DNA from: Bacteroidaceae bacterium
Lineage (GTDB): Bacteria > Bacteroidota > Bacteroidia > Bacteroidales > Bacteroidaceae
Assembly: GCA_017445925.1 (NCBI GenBank)
Contig: JAFSRW010000064.1
Location: forward strand, 62,001 to 126,000
DNA: 64,000 bases
Direction: 5' to 3'
Position numbers and translations under genes: made by a program. Under the pieces are notes generated by a model. That model searched no databases. It saw only the letters and a program-made list of their open reading frames with translations, and was not told the origin of the DNA. Of this stretch, positions 17,316 through 25,190 are shown piece by piece. Numbering within the stretch: position 1 is the stretch's first letter; every line of letters starts with the position of its first letter.

Positions 17316-17489
17316 ATGGATTTTGACAAGGATAAACTGAAGGGATTATTGAACCTTTACGGCAAAGAAAATGCAAAATCTCCAGTTGTTTTAAATACTT
17401 TCTTAAATGAACAAGTTCTGGCCATGCATCACGGCCTGACAGAAGAAGAAATCAACAATCATAAAACAACTGTTGCACTGAAAAGTTGA
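17316..17489 (+). pseudogene. 57-codon open frame, probably a C-terminal gene fragment
   Basis: ATG at 17316 opens a 57-residue frame (MDFDKDKLKGLLNLYGKENA...) ending in TGA at 17487-17489. The same frame is open upstream to about 17280 with coding-like content (IDERLTEGDFAT), which suggests the piece once belonged to a longer protein. I do not recognise a family. Its last codons and stop lie inside the first of two direct repeats (17475-17500 and 17704-17729), so the present C-terminus is repeat-derived. It has no promoter of its own. Confidence 0.35.
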
Positions 17490-17729
17490 CACATGTGCCA
17501 CTTTTTTAGCCTAAAAGTATTGTGATTCAGTATATATTACTATCTTTGAGACTCTCGTCTCGAAAATACTCTCGCTCGGATTTTCTCAAATATATTTGGA
17601 AAATCACTCACTTATTCGTATCTTTGAGACTCTCGTCTCGAAAATACTCTCGCTCGGATTTTCTCAAATATATTTGGAAAATCACTCACTTATTCGTATC
17701 TTTGCGCTGAAAAGTTGGCACATGTGCCA
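17475..17729. repeat. Direct repeats with a palindrome, bracketing a tandemly duplicated promoter
   Basis: Two near-identical 26-bp copies (17475-17500; 17704-17729; two mismatches) end in TG(A/G)CACATGTGCCA. The second copy is a perfect 14-bp palindrome (17716-17729). Between them a 78-bp unit is present twice (17541-17618, 17619-17696), with the start of a third at 17697. Each unit carries TATCTTTG, the palindrome GAGAC-TCTC-GTCTC and a TTTG placed 20 bp before the next TATCTTTG. Confidence 0.9.
17595..17704 (+). promoter_or_regulatory. Tandem promoter cassette (copy B) driving the DUF4143 ATPase
   Basis: TTTG (17595-17598), 20 bp, TATCTTTG (17619-17626); then TTTG (17673-17676), 20 bp, TATCTTTG (17697-17704). 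A third TATCTTTG at 17541 has a weaker TTG upstream. The last promoter would start transcription about 35 nt before the ATPase ATG, within the TGGCACATGTGCCA palindrome region, a plausible operator. Confidence 0.7.
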
Positions 17730-17744
17730 TAAATTCATTGTACA

Positions 17745-18998
17745 ATGGAGATAAAAAGAGACAGCTATTTGAATCAACTGGTCAATGCCCGACAGAATGG
17801 ATTCATTAAAGTAGTTACAGGACCGCGCAGGTGCGGGAAGTCATACTTGTTGAAAACCTTGTTCCACAACCACTTGCTTTCAGAAGGGGTGAATGAGAGC
17901 CGTATCATTGAAGTGGATCTGGAGGATAGGGCCAATAAGGAGTTGAGAGATCCTGATGCATTGCTGGCATACGTCAAGTCCAGGATAACTAGCCAACAGT
18001 TACATTTCATTATTCTGGATGAGGTGCAGAAGGTTGATGAGTTTGTTGATGTGCTCAACAGCCTGCTACATATAAAGAACGCAGATGTCTACGTGACAGG
18101 TAGTAACTCGCATTTTCTTTCTACTGATATTGCAACAGAGTTTAGGGGTCGTGACCATCAGATAAGGGTTTATCCATTGAGTTTCTCAGAGTACTATTCT
18201 GCTGTAGGTGGAGACAAGAGCGATGCTTGGAAAGACTACTACACTTTTGGCGGTCTTCCCTTAATATTGTCCTTCACCACTGACCAAGAGAAGGCAGACT
18301 ATCTGCGAAAGCTGTTCCAGACCGTATACATGGCAGACATATTGGAAAGATATAAGATCAAGAATGACAAGGAACTGCGTGAACTGGTCAGCATCTTGGC
18401 TTCCTCTATCGGCTCTCCCAACAATCCTACGAAGATTGCAAATACATTCAAGAGTGTTGAGAACTCAAATATCACAAGCCAGACTATCGACAAATATCTC
18501 CTTTATCTTAAAGAGGCCTTTGTCATCAATAAAGCGGAGCGTTTTGATGTGAAGGGAAGGAAATACATCGGTACATTGTCGAAATACTACTTTGAGGACT
18601 TGGGCATCCGCAATGCGCTGATAAACTTCCGTCAGCAGGAAGAGAACCACATTATGGAGAACGTCATCTATAACGAACTCCGTATGCGTGGCTATCAGGT
18701 GGATGTCGGTCAGGTAGAAATCCGGAAGAGAACCGAAGACGGGAAGCAGGAGAGAGTGCGTCTTGAAGTGGACTTCGTGGTCAATCAGGCAATTCAGCGC
18801 TACTACATACAATCAGCTTTGGCTATCCCAGATAAGGAGAAAGAGGATCAGGAAACCCAATCACTGGTTAATATTGATGACTCTTTCAAGAAGATTGTCA
18901 TTGTAAAAGACAACATCAAACCCTGGCGCAATGAAAAGGGCATTCTGATGATGGGATTGATGGACTTCTTGCTGAATAAGAATAGTTTGGAGATATAA
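17745..18998 (+). CDS. AAA ATPase with DUF4143 C-terminal domain
   Basis: 417 residues. Walker A is GPRRCGKSYLLK (about residues 27-38) and Walker B is FIILDEVQKV (about 88-97). The sensor-like sequence VYVTGSNSHFLS is followed by the DUF4143 region (about 200-370; TIDKYLLYLKEAFVI and KYYFEDLGIRNALI). These P-loop proteins are widespread accessory genes in Bacteroidetes, usually solitary; their biological role is unsettled. The gene has an unusual upstream region with duplicated promoters and palindromes. No terminator was recognised in the 130 bp before the convergent peptidase gene. Confidence 0.9.
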   Translation: MEIKRDSYLNQLVNARQNGFIKVVTGPRRCGKSYLLKTLFHNHLLSEGVNESRIIEVDLEDRANKELRDPDALLAYVKSRITSQQLHFIILDEVQKVDEFVDVLNSLLHIKNADVYVTGSNSHFLSTDIATEFRGRDHQIRVYPLSFSEYYSAVGGDKSDAWKDYYTFGGLPLILSFTTDQEKADYLRKLFQTVYMADILERYKIKNDKELRELVSILASSIGSPNNPTKIANTFKSVENSNITSQTIDKYLLYLKEAFVINKAERFDVKGRKYIGTLSKYYFEDLGIRNALINFRQQEENHIMENVIYNELRMRGYQVDVGQVEIRKRTEDGKQERVRLEVDFVVNQAIQRYYIQSALAIPDKEKEDQETQSLVNIDDSFKKIVIVKDNIKPWRNEKGILMMGLMDFLLNKNSLEI

Positions 18999-19130
18999 GC
19001 ATTCGTGGAACAGGAGTGAAGCCAAGCAAAGATATTCTACAGCAAATGGAGGAAAAATATGTGGTTTTTTCCAAGTTGATTATTCCTCCTCCTGAATAAA
19101 CCCTATTTTGCGTCTGGGCTTCTTATGTCT

Positions 19131-21959
19131 CTATTTATGAAATATGGCACCGATGATGTAATAATGCGGAGAGTACTTAAAGAAGTTGCTGGTTTTGACA
19201 GACTTCTCGGTTAGTTCTTTTTCGCCGCAGGAACGCATAGCTCCAGAAGTTGCATCCCACCAGAATGAGCTATATAGGACAAGCGGGATGAATGTGTTGA
19301 GGCGGAAGCTATCTGGTTGAAAGGGAGCCGCTCTGTAGCGGTAATACGTTCTGGGGGCTCCGGGAATCGGCTTCAACGTCAATGACCAGTGGGAGGATTC
19401 CATGTGTATTGCCTGAAGCGTGATGTTTTCTATAGAGTCTGATTTGACCGGTGTAAAGCCTATGGCGATAGTTTTGGAGAGACGATAGATGCCACGCTTT
19501 ATGTCGTCGGCATCGTTCTCGGCATATATTTCCCGCTGATCTTCTTCGTTGAAATCCGAAATCATCGTCTTTGTACTAAAGTTGGGCAGAGTTTCTTCGC
19601 CAATCATTCCCTGTTGGTTATACTCGCGAATAACAAAGTCAAAACTCGAAACGGAGTCCCGTAAAGATGCAATGTCGTATGTGAAGACCTCGTATCCACA
19701 CAACTTCATGTGTTCCATAAAATCCTCTGGACTAGCTTCTACTCTCTTTACTTCCTGTGCATTCACCGTCATTGCGACAAGAGTGAACAAGATGGTGATT
19801 ATTCTTGGTTTCTTTCGCAGATGGAGAAACAGGATAACAACCGCGAGAATGATAGCAGCAATGACAATAAGGACGATGGGGAGAGACTTCCTGCCTGTGG
19901 TGGAGTCTGGGGCGGGAGCCTGTATGTAGGTGCCGTCGGAGATGAGCTGAAGGGTGCGGTCCAGAATGTAGTCGCCATCGTAGTGAAACTCTTCCTCGCT
20001 GAGTGGAATGTTGCAGTCGGGCATCACACCTCGAAGAGCGGGCAGGCGGTCGTTAATGGTTTCGTCGAAGACGATGCGCACCATGGGGATTTTGGCTGTG
20101 AACTGACTGTTAGCGAGTTGAATGTTTGCAAACTTTACACAGGTCTCGCAATGGTAAGCGCTCATAGTTTCTCTGCCTACAATATAGCCTCGGTAGCTAC
20201 GTTTTATTGTTCCTGCCAGGAAGGCTGATGCAGAGGCAGAATGGCTGTCGATGAGTACATATAGGCGACCATTATAGCCCAGAGAGTCAACGGATGGAGT
20301 CTCGTTTTCTTCTTCGCCAGGCATCTGGTAAAGTCCCTTCCGCCCTTCAACGGGTTTGAAATTGCCAAAGATGGTGTCACCGGCAACCCAATTTAGGGTG
20401 GGACTGTAGAAAGCGGCGGCATTAACTTTCTGATAACCTCTGTGTGGACGGTCTGGCGTTCTTCCCATCAGGGCGCGAGTGATACGTGCCATTACATCAC
20501 CATGCCCGCCGTAATTGTTGCGTACGTCGAAGATAAGGTTGGGCACCTTATTGCGTTCTGCAGTATGAATGGCTTCTACAATGCTATCGCAATCCACCTG
20601 GCTGAGTTCGAAGGTGCTGAGCCCGATATATAAAACGCTATCGTTCAACTGGCGAACGCCAATGGGACTATCCTTGTGGCGGTTGATATTGTTGCGACGA
20701 AACCACTTCTTCCTATCGGCGTCGCTGCCCTGAAAACAATCTGTCAGGGGGAGTTCTACCCGTTCGCCGTCCTCGAATTCGTAAACTGTGGCCTTTTTCG
20801 CATTCTGGTCTTCCTTCTTGAATGGATAGACGATTTTTCCCTCGTAAAAGAGAGCTTCGTCTACCACAGAAGTAACGCCGGCATCGTAGAGCGTTAAGTT
20901 ACGTCGTGCGTTATTCCGTAGTTCGCTGACTGGTTTTCCATCGATGCGGGCAATGCGTCTGCCCACATAATTGGAATGAATTCCATCTGCAGCAAGCAAT
21001 ACCACGCAGGCATAATCAGACGAGTCACCCTCAGCAACATGCCCAACCATGAGGGGCGAGTAATAATACTCCAGTCCTTGCTTCTTGTCCTCTGGGTTAT
21101 CGGGCACGGGGCAACGGATGTCGAGGTGCGAATCGTGGATGACTTGGTTGTAATCACATATGATGTTGGCAAAATCCTTAAGCGCAATGCCTTCTGCAGG
21201 GATGCGTTTCAGTTGCTTGCTGACAAAACTATCGTACTCCTGCTCAGTCATCAGATCTTCTAGTGAAGGGAAAATCTCCTTTATGCTACTGGTAAGTTGT
21301 CGGTAATCGCCTACTGCCTCTTCATGTGTCAGATGGAATTTTGTGGGTTGTGGCTCTGGCTTCCGGAAGGTAGAGCGCAAGCCAAAGGGTGTCATGGGGT
21401 CGTCGTTTTTTCCTTCGTACGAGACGGCTACAGAGATACAAGGCTCATTAATAACATGGTAGCTATAGCCCATGGTGCCAAGCACATCGCCACGTTTCAG
21501 GCGGGTACCTGTTGGGATAGCACTATTGCGCCGCAAACCTCCAATCCAGAGTTTTTTGTTTCCTATCTTAAGCCCAGTCAAGAAGGAAAGACAGCGAATG
21601 TCCCATCCTTTCTTACGGAACTCTTCCTGGTGCTCTGCAATCACTTTATCGTAGGGATTGTCGTGTGAACCAAAAGATGATGATGTATATAGTGAAAAAC
21701 TGTAATCATAATCATAGTCTTCCACCACAGCATCATCGGGGCAGATAATCTCCGTCCCCTCGGGAGCGGTAATAAAGAGGTTTCCAAAGTTCAGTTCCTC
21801 CCCAATCATGTCCTGCGGGCGATAGATGACACCTTGCCCCGCCTTCTGTCCCTTGACGGGCCAGAGCCAGTTATTTGTAGACTGCGCTTTGCAAAAGAAT
21901 GGGCATAACAGTAGCAGAATGAGGGTTGCGGCCCTCATCGGAAAGATGAGATGTTTCAT
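19131..21959 (-). CDS. Secreted S41-type peptidase with M23-like N-terminus, fused to a second exported domain
   Basis: 942 residues with an N-terminal signal peptide. Residues about 30-185 resemble a degenerate M23/LysM-type beta fold (WPVKGQKAGQG, RLKRGDVLGTMGYSYH) without the usual zinc ligands. Residues about 270-665 form a C-terminal-processing-peptidase (S41) module, with VPNLIFDVRNNYGGHGD and the Ser-bearing DSHSASASAFLAG. After a transmembrane helix (about 693-712) comes RKKPRIITILFTLVAMTVNAQ, which looks like a complete signal peptide, and a further 205 residues of unknown fold. This suggests two secreted proteins fused end to end. It lies downstream of sigma and anti-sigma genes. 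Confidence 0.75.
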   Translation of the reverse strand: MKHLIFPMRAATLILLLLCPFFCKAQSTNNWLWPVKGQKAGQGVIYRPQDMIGEELNFGNLFITAPEGTEIICPDDAVVEDYDYDYSFSLYTSSSFGSHDNPYDKVIAEHQEEFRKKGWDIRCLSFLTGLKIGNKKLWIGGLRRNSAIPTGTRLKRGDVLGTMGYSYHVINEPCISVAVSYEGKNDDPMTPFGLRSTFRKPEPQPTKFHLTHEEAVGDYRQLTSSIKEIFPSLEDLMTEQEYDSFVSKQLKRIPAEGIALKDFANIICDYNQVIHDSHLDIRCPVPDNPEDKKQGLEYYYSPLMVGHVAEGDSSDYACVVLLAADGIHSNYVGRRIARIDGKPVSELRNNARRNLTLYDAGVTSVVDEALFYEGKIVYPFKKEDQNAKKATVYEFEDGERVELPLTDCFQGSDADRKKWFRRNNINRHKDSPIGVRQLNDSVLYIGLSTFELSQVDCDSIVEAIHTAERNKVPNLIFDVRNNYGGHGDVMARITRALMGRTPDRPHRGYQKVNAAAFYSPTLNWVAGDTIFGNFKPVEGRKGLYQMPGEEENETPSVDSLGYNGRLYVLIDSHSASASAFLAGTIKRSYRGYIVGRETMSAYHCETCVKFANIQLANSQFTAKIPMVRIVFDETINDRLPALRGVMPDCNIPLSEEEFHYDGDYILDRTLQLISDGTYIQAPAPDSTTGRKSLPIVLIVIAAIILAVVILFLHLRKKPRIITILFTLVAMTVNAQEVKRVEASPEDFMEHMKLCGYEVFTYDIASLRDSVSSFDFVIREYNQQGMIGEETLPNFSTKTMISDFNEEDQREIYAENDADDIKRGIYRLSKTIAIGFTPVKSDSIENITLQAIHMESSHWSLTLKPIPGAPRTYYRYRAAPFQPDSFRLNTFIPLVLYSSFWWDATSGAMRSCGEKELTEKSVKTSNFFKYSPHYYIIGAIFHK

Positions 21960-22668
21960 AATTTTTGGTGTTAATTAATAAAGGTAAATACCTGTGTTTT
22001 TCTTTTTCTCCGTAGGAATCATCAGCATAGGGAATCTCCACCGGCGTGGTGATGAGATTGACGATTCGTCCGGCTGTAAAGCGAATCTCCATTTTATTTA
22101 CTGCCGATGCAGGGAGGTTCGGAAGGTTGTTAATATCAATTTTCTCGCCGTTCAGTTTGATGGTAGCTTTGTATTCACCATAGAGCGGTAAGGCTGGAGA
22201 GTGTTCAATGGGATCCGCCTCGATGTAGCTGCCGAAGTCACCCTCGACCCATGTTCCCTTGAGCCAGGTTATGATAATTCGCTCTCCGTTATCGGTAAGT
22301 TCAAGCATTTTCTCGTTAGCAAATTCTTGATTATTTGTCTCTTGCTTAGGTGCCTGAGAACGGAGGTTAGCATAGGAAAGGCCTGCGGCAAAGGACAGTC
22401 CAGTGAGGAAAATAGCTCCGAGGAAGATGGCGGCAACCTTAAAGAATGAAGAATGAAGAATGAAGGGTGAAGAATTTGCTGCCGCTTTAATTCCGTTATT
22501 TCCACTTAATTTGGGCTGCAGCATGCTGAAAGTTTCACGCAACTCGTTGTAATAATCTTTACATTCTGAGCAATGAGCCATGTGCTCGTTACACTCGCGC
22601 TCAGTCTGCATATCTATGGTCTTATCGAAAAGGTCAGCAACCTTTTCCCTGAACTCCTTGCAATTCAT
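21871..22668 (-). CDS. Anti-sigma factor with zinc-finger-like N-terminus
   Basis: 265 residues. The N-terminal HxxxCxxC module (HMAHCSECKDYY, about residues 29-40) is the zf-HC2 pattern of anti-sigma factors. A transmembrane segment (about 78-98) and a periplasmic domain follow. It follows the ECF sigma gene by 34 bp, supporting a sigma/anti-sigma pair. Residues 65-77 (NSSPFILHSSFFK) are encoded by GAAGAATGAAGAATGAAG-type repeat words at 22441-22476, just before the membrane helix, an apparent in-frame repeat insertion. Its 3' end overlaps the peptidase start by 89 bp, an unusually long overlap. Confidence 0.75.
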   Translation of the reverse strand: MNCKEFREKVADLFDKTIDMQTERECNEHMAHCSECKDYYNELRETFSMLQPKLSGNNGIKAAANSSPFILHSSFFKVAAIFLGAIFLTGLSFAAGLSYANLRSQAPKQETNNQEFANEKMLELTDNGERIIITWLKGTWVEGDFGSYIEADPIEHSPALPLYGEYKATIKLNGEKIDINNLPNLPASAVNKMEIRFTAGRIVNLITTPVEIPYADDSYGEKEKHRYLPLLINTKNYETSHLSDEGRNPHSATVMPILLQSAVYK

Positions 22669-22702
22669 AATAGTATATGTTTTAACCCTTTATCTTTTCC
22701 TT

Positions 22703-23209
22703 TTATTGTTTCATTCCCCTGCGGATTTTCTCCAGCCCATAAAGAAAGCGGGATTTTACCGTAGGGAGCGGTAGTGAGAGGATTTCTGCTATCTGCATAA
22801 AACTATTGTCACCGTAAATACGAAGGCGGATGACTTCGGCCTGCTCTTCGGGAATCACTTTCAGCAATCTGGCTATGCGTCTGTAGTCATCGTCGTTTCT
22901 GGTTTCAGTTGGCGAGTCAGCCATATCTGCTTTTATATCCAATGGAACAGTTTTGATTCGGCTGTTGTTTGTTTGCCATTTGGTGCAGATGTTTGTCAAC
23001 GTACGGAAGAGGTAACTCTGCAAGTTATGAATTTCTTGTCCTTCATGATCCTGTAGTCGTGAATGCAGCTTCAGGAACGTCTCCTGTAGTACGTCCTCGG
23101 CATCGACTTCATTGCTGAGCCTATAACAGGCGTACCTGAGCAATCGCGGTCGTTCGGCCTTGAACACCTCAGCGAGTTCTTCTTGAGTTACATCCTTATT
23201 TTTATTCAT
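22703..23209 (-). CDS. ECF-type RNA polymerase sigma factor
   Basis: 168 residues with sigma-70 region 2 (about 20-85; SNEVDAEDVLQETFLKLHSRL) and region 4 (about 115-165; VIPEEQAEVIRLRIYGDNSFMQIAEILSLPLPTVKSR, a helix-turn-helix). It is the first gene of a leftward operon with the anti-sigma protein and the large peptidase. A possible -7 box TACTTTTG lies at 23300-23307 (minus strand). Its target promoters cannot be deduced here. The 285 bp upstream (23210-23494) hold no gene or recognisable structure beyond this box. Confidence 0.9.
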   Translation of the reverse strand: MNKNKDVTQEELAEVFKAERPRLLRYACYRLSNEVDAEDVLQETFLKLHSRLQDHEGQEIHNLQSYLFRTLTNICTKWQTNNSRIKTVPLDIKADMADSPTETRNDDDYRRIARLLKVIPEEQAEVIRLRIYGDNSFMQIAEILSLPLPTVKSRFLYGLEKIRRGMKQ

Positions 23210-23494
23210 TTTTCCGCTTCTTTATAGATGCATCTACCATTAAGACCCAGAAAGCCTATAAAAAGATTTAATTGTGGGCAATTATTTTTCATTAATGCAC
23301 AAAAGTACAAAGTTTTCTGAGAAATTTTGTAATTTTTACAAAAAGTAACAAAACGAATTGTGCCTTTCATTTTACCCGCTTTTCCTTCCACTTCGATGCG
23401 ATGACGCAAGGAAAACGTACTGTTTATTCTCCATTACACAACTCTGAGATACCCAGCAGGGTTGTGTCTGTTGTTCCTTTGTATGTGGCATCTA

Positions 23495-23881
23495 TTATTT
23501 GCAGTAGGTTCTGGTTTGCCTTTTTGCCTGCCAATGGTTGAGCAGGGCAAAGAAGGTAAGGCAGAAGAGGGTGGAGAGGATGAGGACAATGGCGTCGGAC
23601 TGAATGATTGTTGTACGGAATGATTGCCATATCTTCAGACCGAAGAAATAGACAAACACGGCGATGCCCAGCACGGATACGACGACGATGGTAACAAGTG
23701 CAATGATTCGCTCGCGACGTTCGGCCTCTACCTGCTCGCGATGGATGCGCTGCATGGTGCTGTAGGCGAAGTTGGTGGGCAGGCGTTTCGGCTCGATGGG
23801 AGTGAGGGCCTGACGGAGGGCGCTTGGGCTAGTTGACAGTTGACAGTTGACAGTTGACAGTTTTTTATCTTCCGGTTTCAT
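23495..23881 (-). CDS. Two-helix membrane protein co-transcribed with an ECF sigma factor
   Basis: 128 residues with two transmembrane segments (about 62-82 and 96-114) after a cytoplasmic helix rich in Arg and Glu (REQVEAERRERII). It overlaps the sigma gene upstream by 17 bp and may act as an anti-sigma or anchor protein, by position only. Residues 8-17 (LSTVNCQLST) are encoded by a four-fold CTGTCAA heptamer array at 23831-23866. The same decapeptide pattern occurs in gcvPA and lpd of this window, so it is repeat DNA read in frame, not a native segment. Confidence 0.65.
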   Translation of the reverse strand: MKPEDKKLSTVNCQLSTSPSALRQALTPIEPKRLPTNFAYSTMQRIHREQVEAERRERIIALVTIVVVSVLGIAVFVYFFGLKIWQSFRTTIIQSDAIVLILSTLFCLTFFALLNHWQAKRQTRTYCK

Positions 23882-24407
23882 GTTTCATCAGTAAGTAAAG
23901 TTTGCGACGGATGCGATGGAGGCGTGTGGCAATGGTGCCGGCCTCCAGGTCGAGAATGTAAGCGATGTCGGCCAGCGACCGCTCATCGTAATAAAAGAGG
24001 TCTATGAGCGTCTGCTCGTCGGGCTTCAGTCGGGTGATGGCTTGGCGGAGGTCGCCGATGCGCCCCTCATCCTCGAGGGCGTTATCGACCTCAGTATCAG
24101 AGATTTGCGGCTGGTCATCGATGCTGATGTACCGCATGTGTTGCTTGCGCAGCCACGAGATGGTGGTGGTATAGGCGATTCGGCAAATCCACGTGCCGAA
24201 CGAGGAACGGCCGCCAAAGGTTTCCAGACGGTTGAATGCACGGACGAAGGCATCCTGCGTCAGTTCCTCGGCATCCTGCTGCTGTGGCACCAGTCGTGAC
24301 ACCAGCGCGAAAGCCTCCGGGCCGTACCGCTCCAGGAAATAGCCGAACTCCTCGGCGTGTCCGTCGAGGATTCGGGCTATCAGATGTTGCTCGTCCGTTT
24401 GCTGCAT
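23865..24407 (-). CDS. ECF-type RNA polymerase sigma factor
   Basis: 180 residues. Region 2 (about 25-90) includes LVPQQQDAEELTQDAFVRAFNRLETF, and region 4 (about 120-170) includes LKPDEQTLIDLFYYDERSLADIAYILDLEAGTIATRLHRIR. It is translationally coupled to the membrane-protein gene before it (stop/start overlap TGATG at 24405-24409) and overlaps the following one by 17 bp. The three-gene arrangement DUF6249-like, sigma and two-helix membrane protein is compact and probably a self-contained stress-response module; its signal is unknown. Confidence 0.9.
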   Translation of the reverse strand: MQQTDEQHLIARILDGHAEEFGYFLERYGPEAFALVSRLVPQQQDAEELTQDAFVRAFNRLETFGGRSSFGTWICRIAYTTTISWLRKQHMRYISIDDQPQISDTEVDNALEDEGRIGDLRQAITRLKPDEQTLIDLFYYDERSLADIAYILDLEAGTIATRLHRIRRKLYLLMKHETGR

Positions 24408-24829
24408 CAGAATTGGGATTCGTCTTTCTTCTTATCCTCTGACTCTTCAGCCCTGCGTTCTGTATAGTAGGATATCAGCAGACCTATTCCGCCAAAGAAG
24501 CTGACGCAAGAAACATAGATGATACCGCCTATATGATGGAGGAAATCCCAACTAGAAAGGGTATCGAGACTTCCACTGGCTGTCATAAGGTTGAGGAAGA
24601 AGCCGACAAAGAAACCTAAGCCCACACCCATCAGGAGCCATCCAACGCGCAAGGCAGTAAACTTATTGCCGCTGCTGTAGAGTCTGATACCTTTGAAATC
24701 GACGTTAGACAATTCGGTGATTTTGCTGATAAGCATCAGCCGTTCACGCTTGTGTACGAACAATTCAACCACTTTGTAGATGCAGCCAAATACGATGGCG
24801 CAGTTCAGGGGAATCATAATCCAATCCAT
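24407..24829 (-). CDS. DUF6249-like membrane protein
   Basis: 140 residues with three hydrophobic segments (about 5-24, 63-83 and 97-122) and a charged C-terminal tail (ERRAEESEDKKKDE). The N-terminal layout (membrane helix, then KRERLMLISKI) fits the small DUF6249 family often found beside ECF sigma factors in Bacteroidetes; this name is tentative. It is the first gene of the leftward operon. A TAACTTTG box at 25017-25024 on the minus strand is a plausible -7 element, without a clear -33. Confidence 0.6.
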   Translation of the reverse strand: MDWIMIPLNCAIVFGCIYKVVELFVHKRERLMLISKITELSNVDFKGIRLYSSGNKFTALRVGWLLMGVGLGFFVGFFLNLMTASGSLDTLSSWDFLHHIGGIIYVSCVSFFGGIGLLISYYTERRAEESEDKKKDESQF

Positions 24830-25052
24830 AGTCTTTTTGAATTTAGAGTTATTACTTTCGATTTATTTATTTTGAATCTTTCTTGTTGAATTTTGAATTT
24901 TGTTTTTTTTTCGTCTCTATCTGTTAGACGCAAGTTTTTCAAATGACATTACAACGAGTCAGAAATATTTTTTCAGGTTTCAGGGTTTTTATTGCTTTTT
25001 CTTGAACATCTGCTTGCAAAGTTACGAGTAAATGAGGGAAAAGAAAAATAAA

Positions 25053-25166
25053 TTTGTTTATTCGCTCGCTTAATTGTACCTTTGAGACCTACGTCTCGAA
25101 AATACTCTTGTTCGGGAATAAAAATATTGTTTTATTTTGTATTCCGCTCACTTAATCGTATTTTTG
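25053..25166 (+). promoter_or_regulatory. Tandem promoter cassette (copy C) upstream of pepC
   Basis: Promoter 1 is TTTG (25053-25056), 20 bp, TACCTTTG (25077-25084). The palindrome GAGAC-CTAC-GTCTC (25084-25097) and an AAAATACTCTTGTTCGG box follow at once. Promoter 2 is TTTG (25136-25139), 19 bp, TATTTTTG (25159-25166). The rest of the 360-bp gap from 24830 is AT-rich without other recognisable features. Confidence 0.75.
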
Positions 25167-25190
25167 CCCCCAAACAAACAATAAAAGGAT

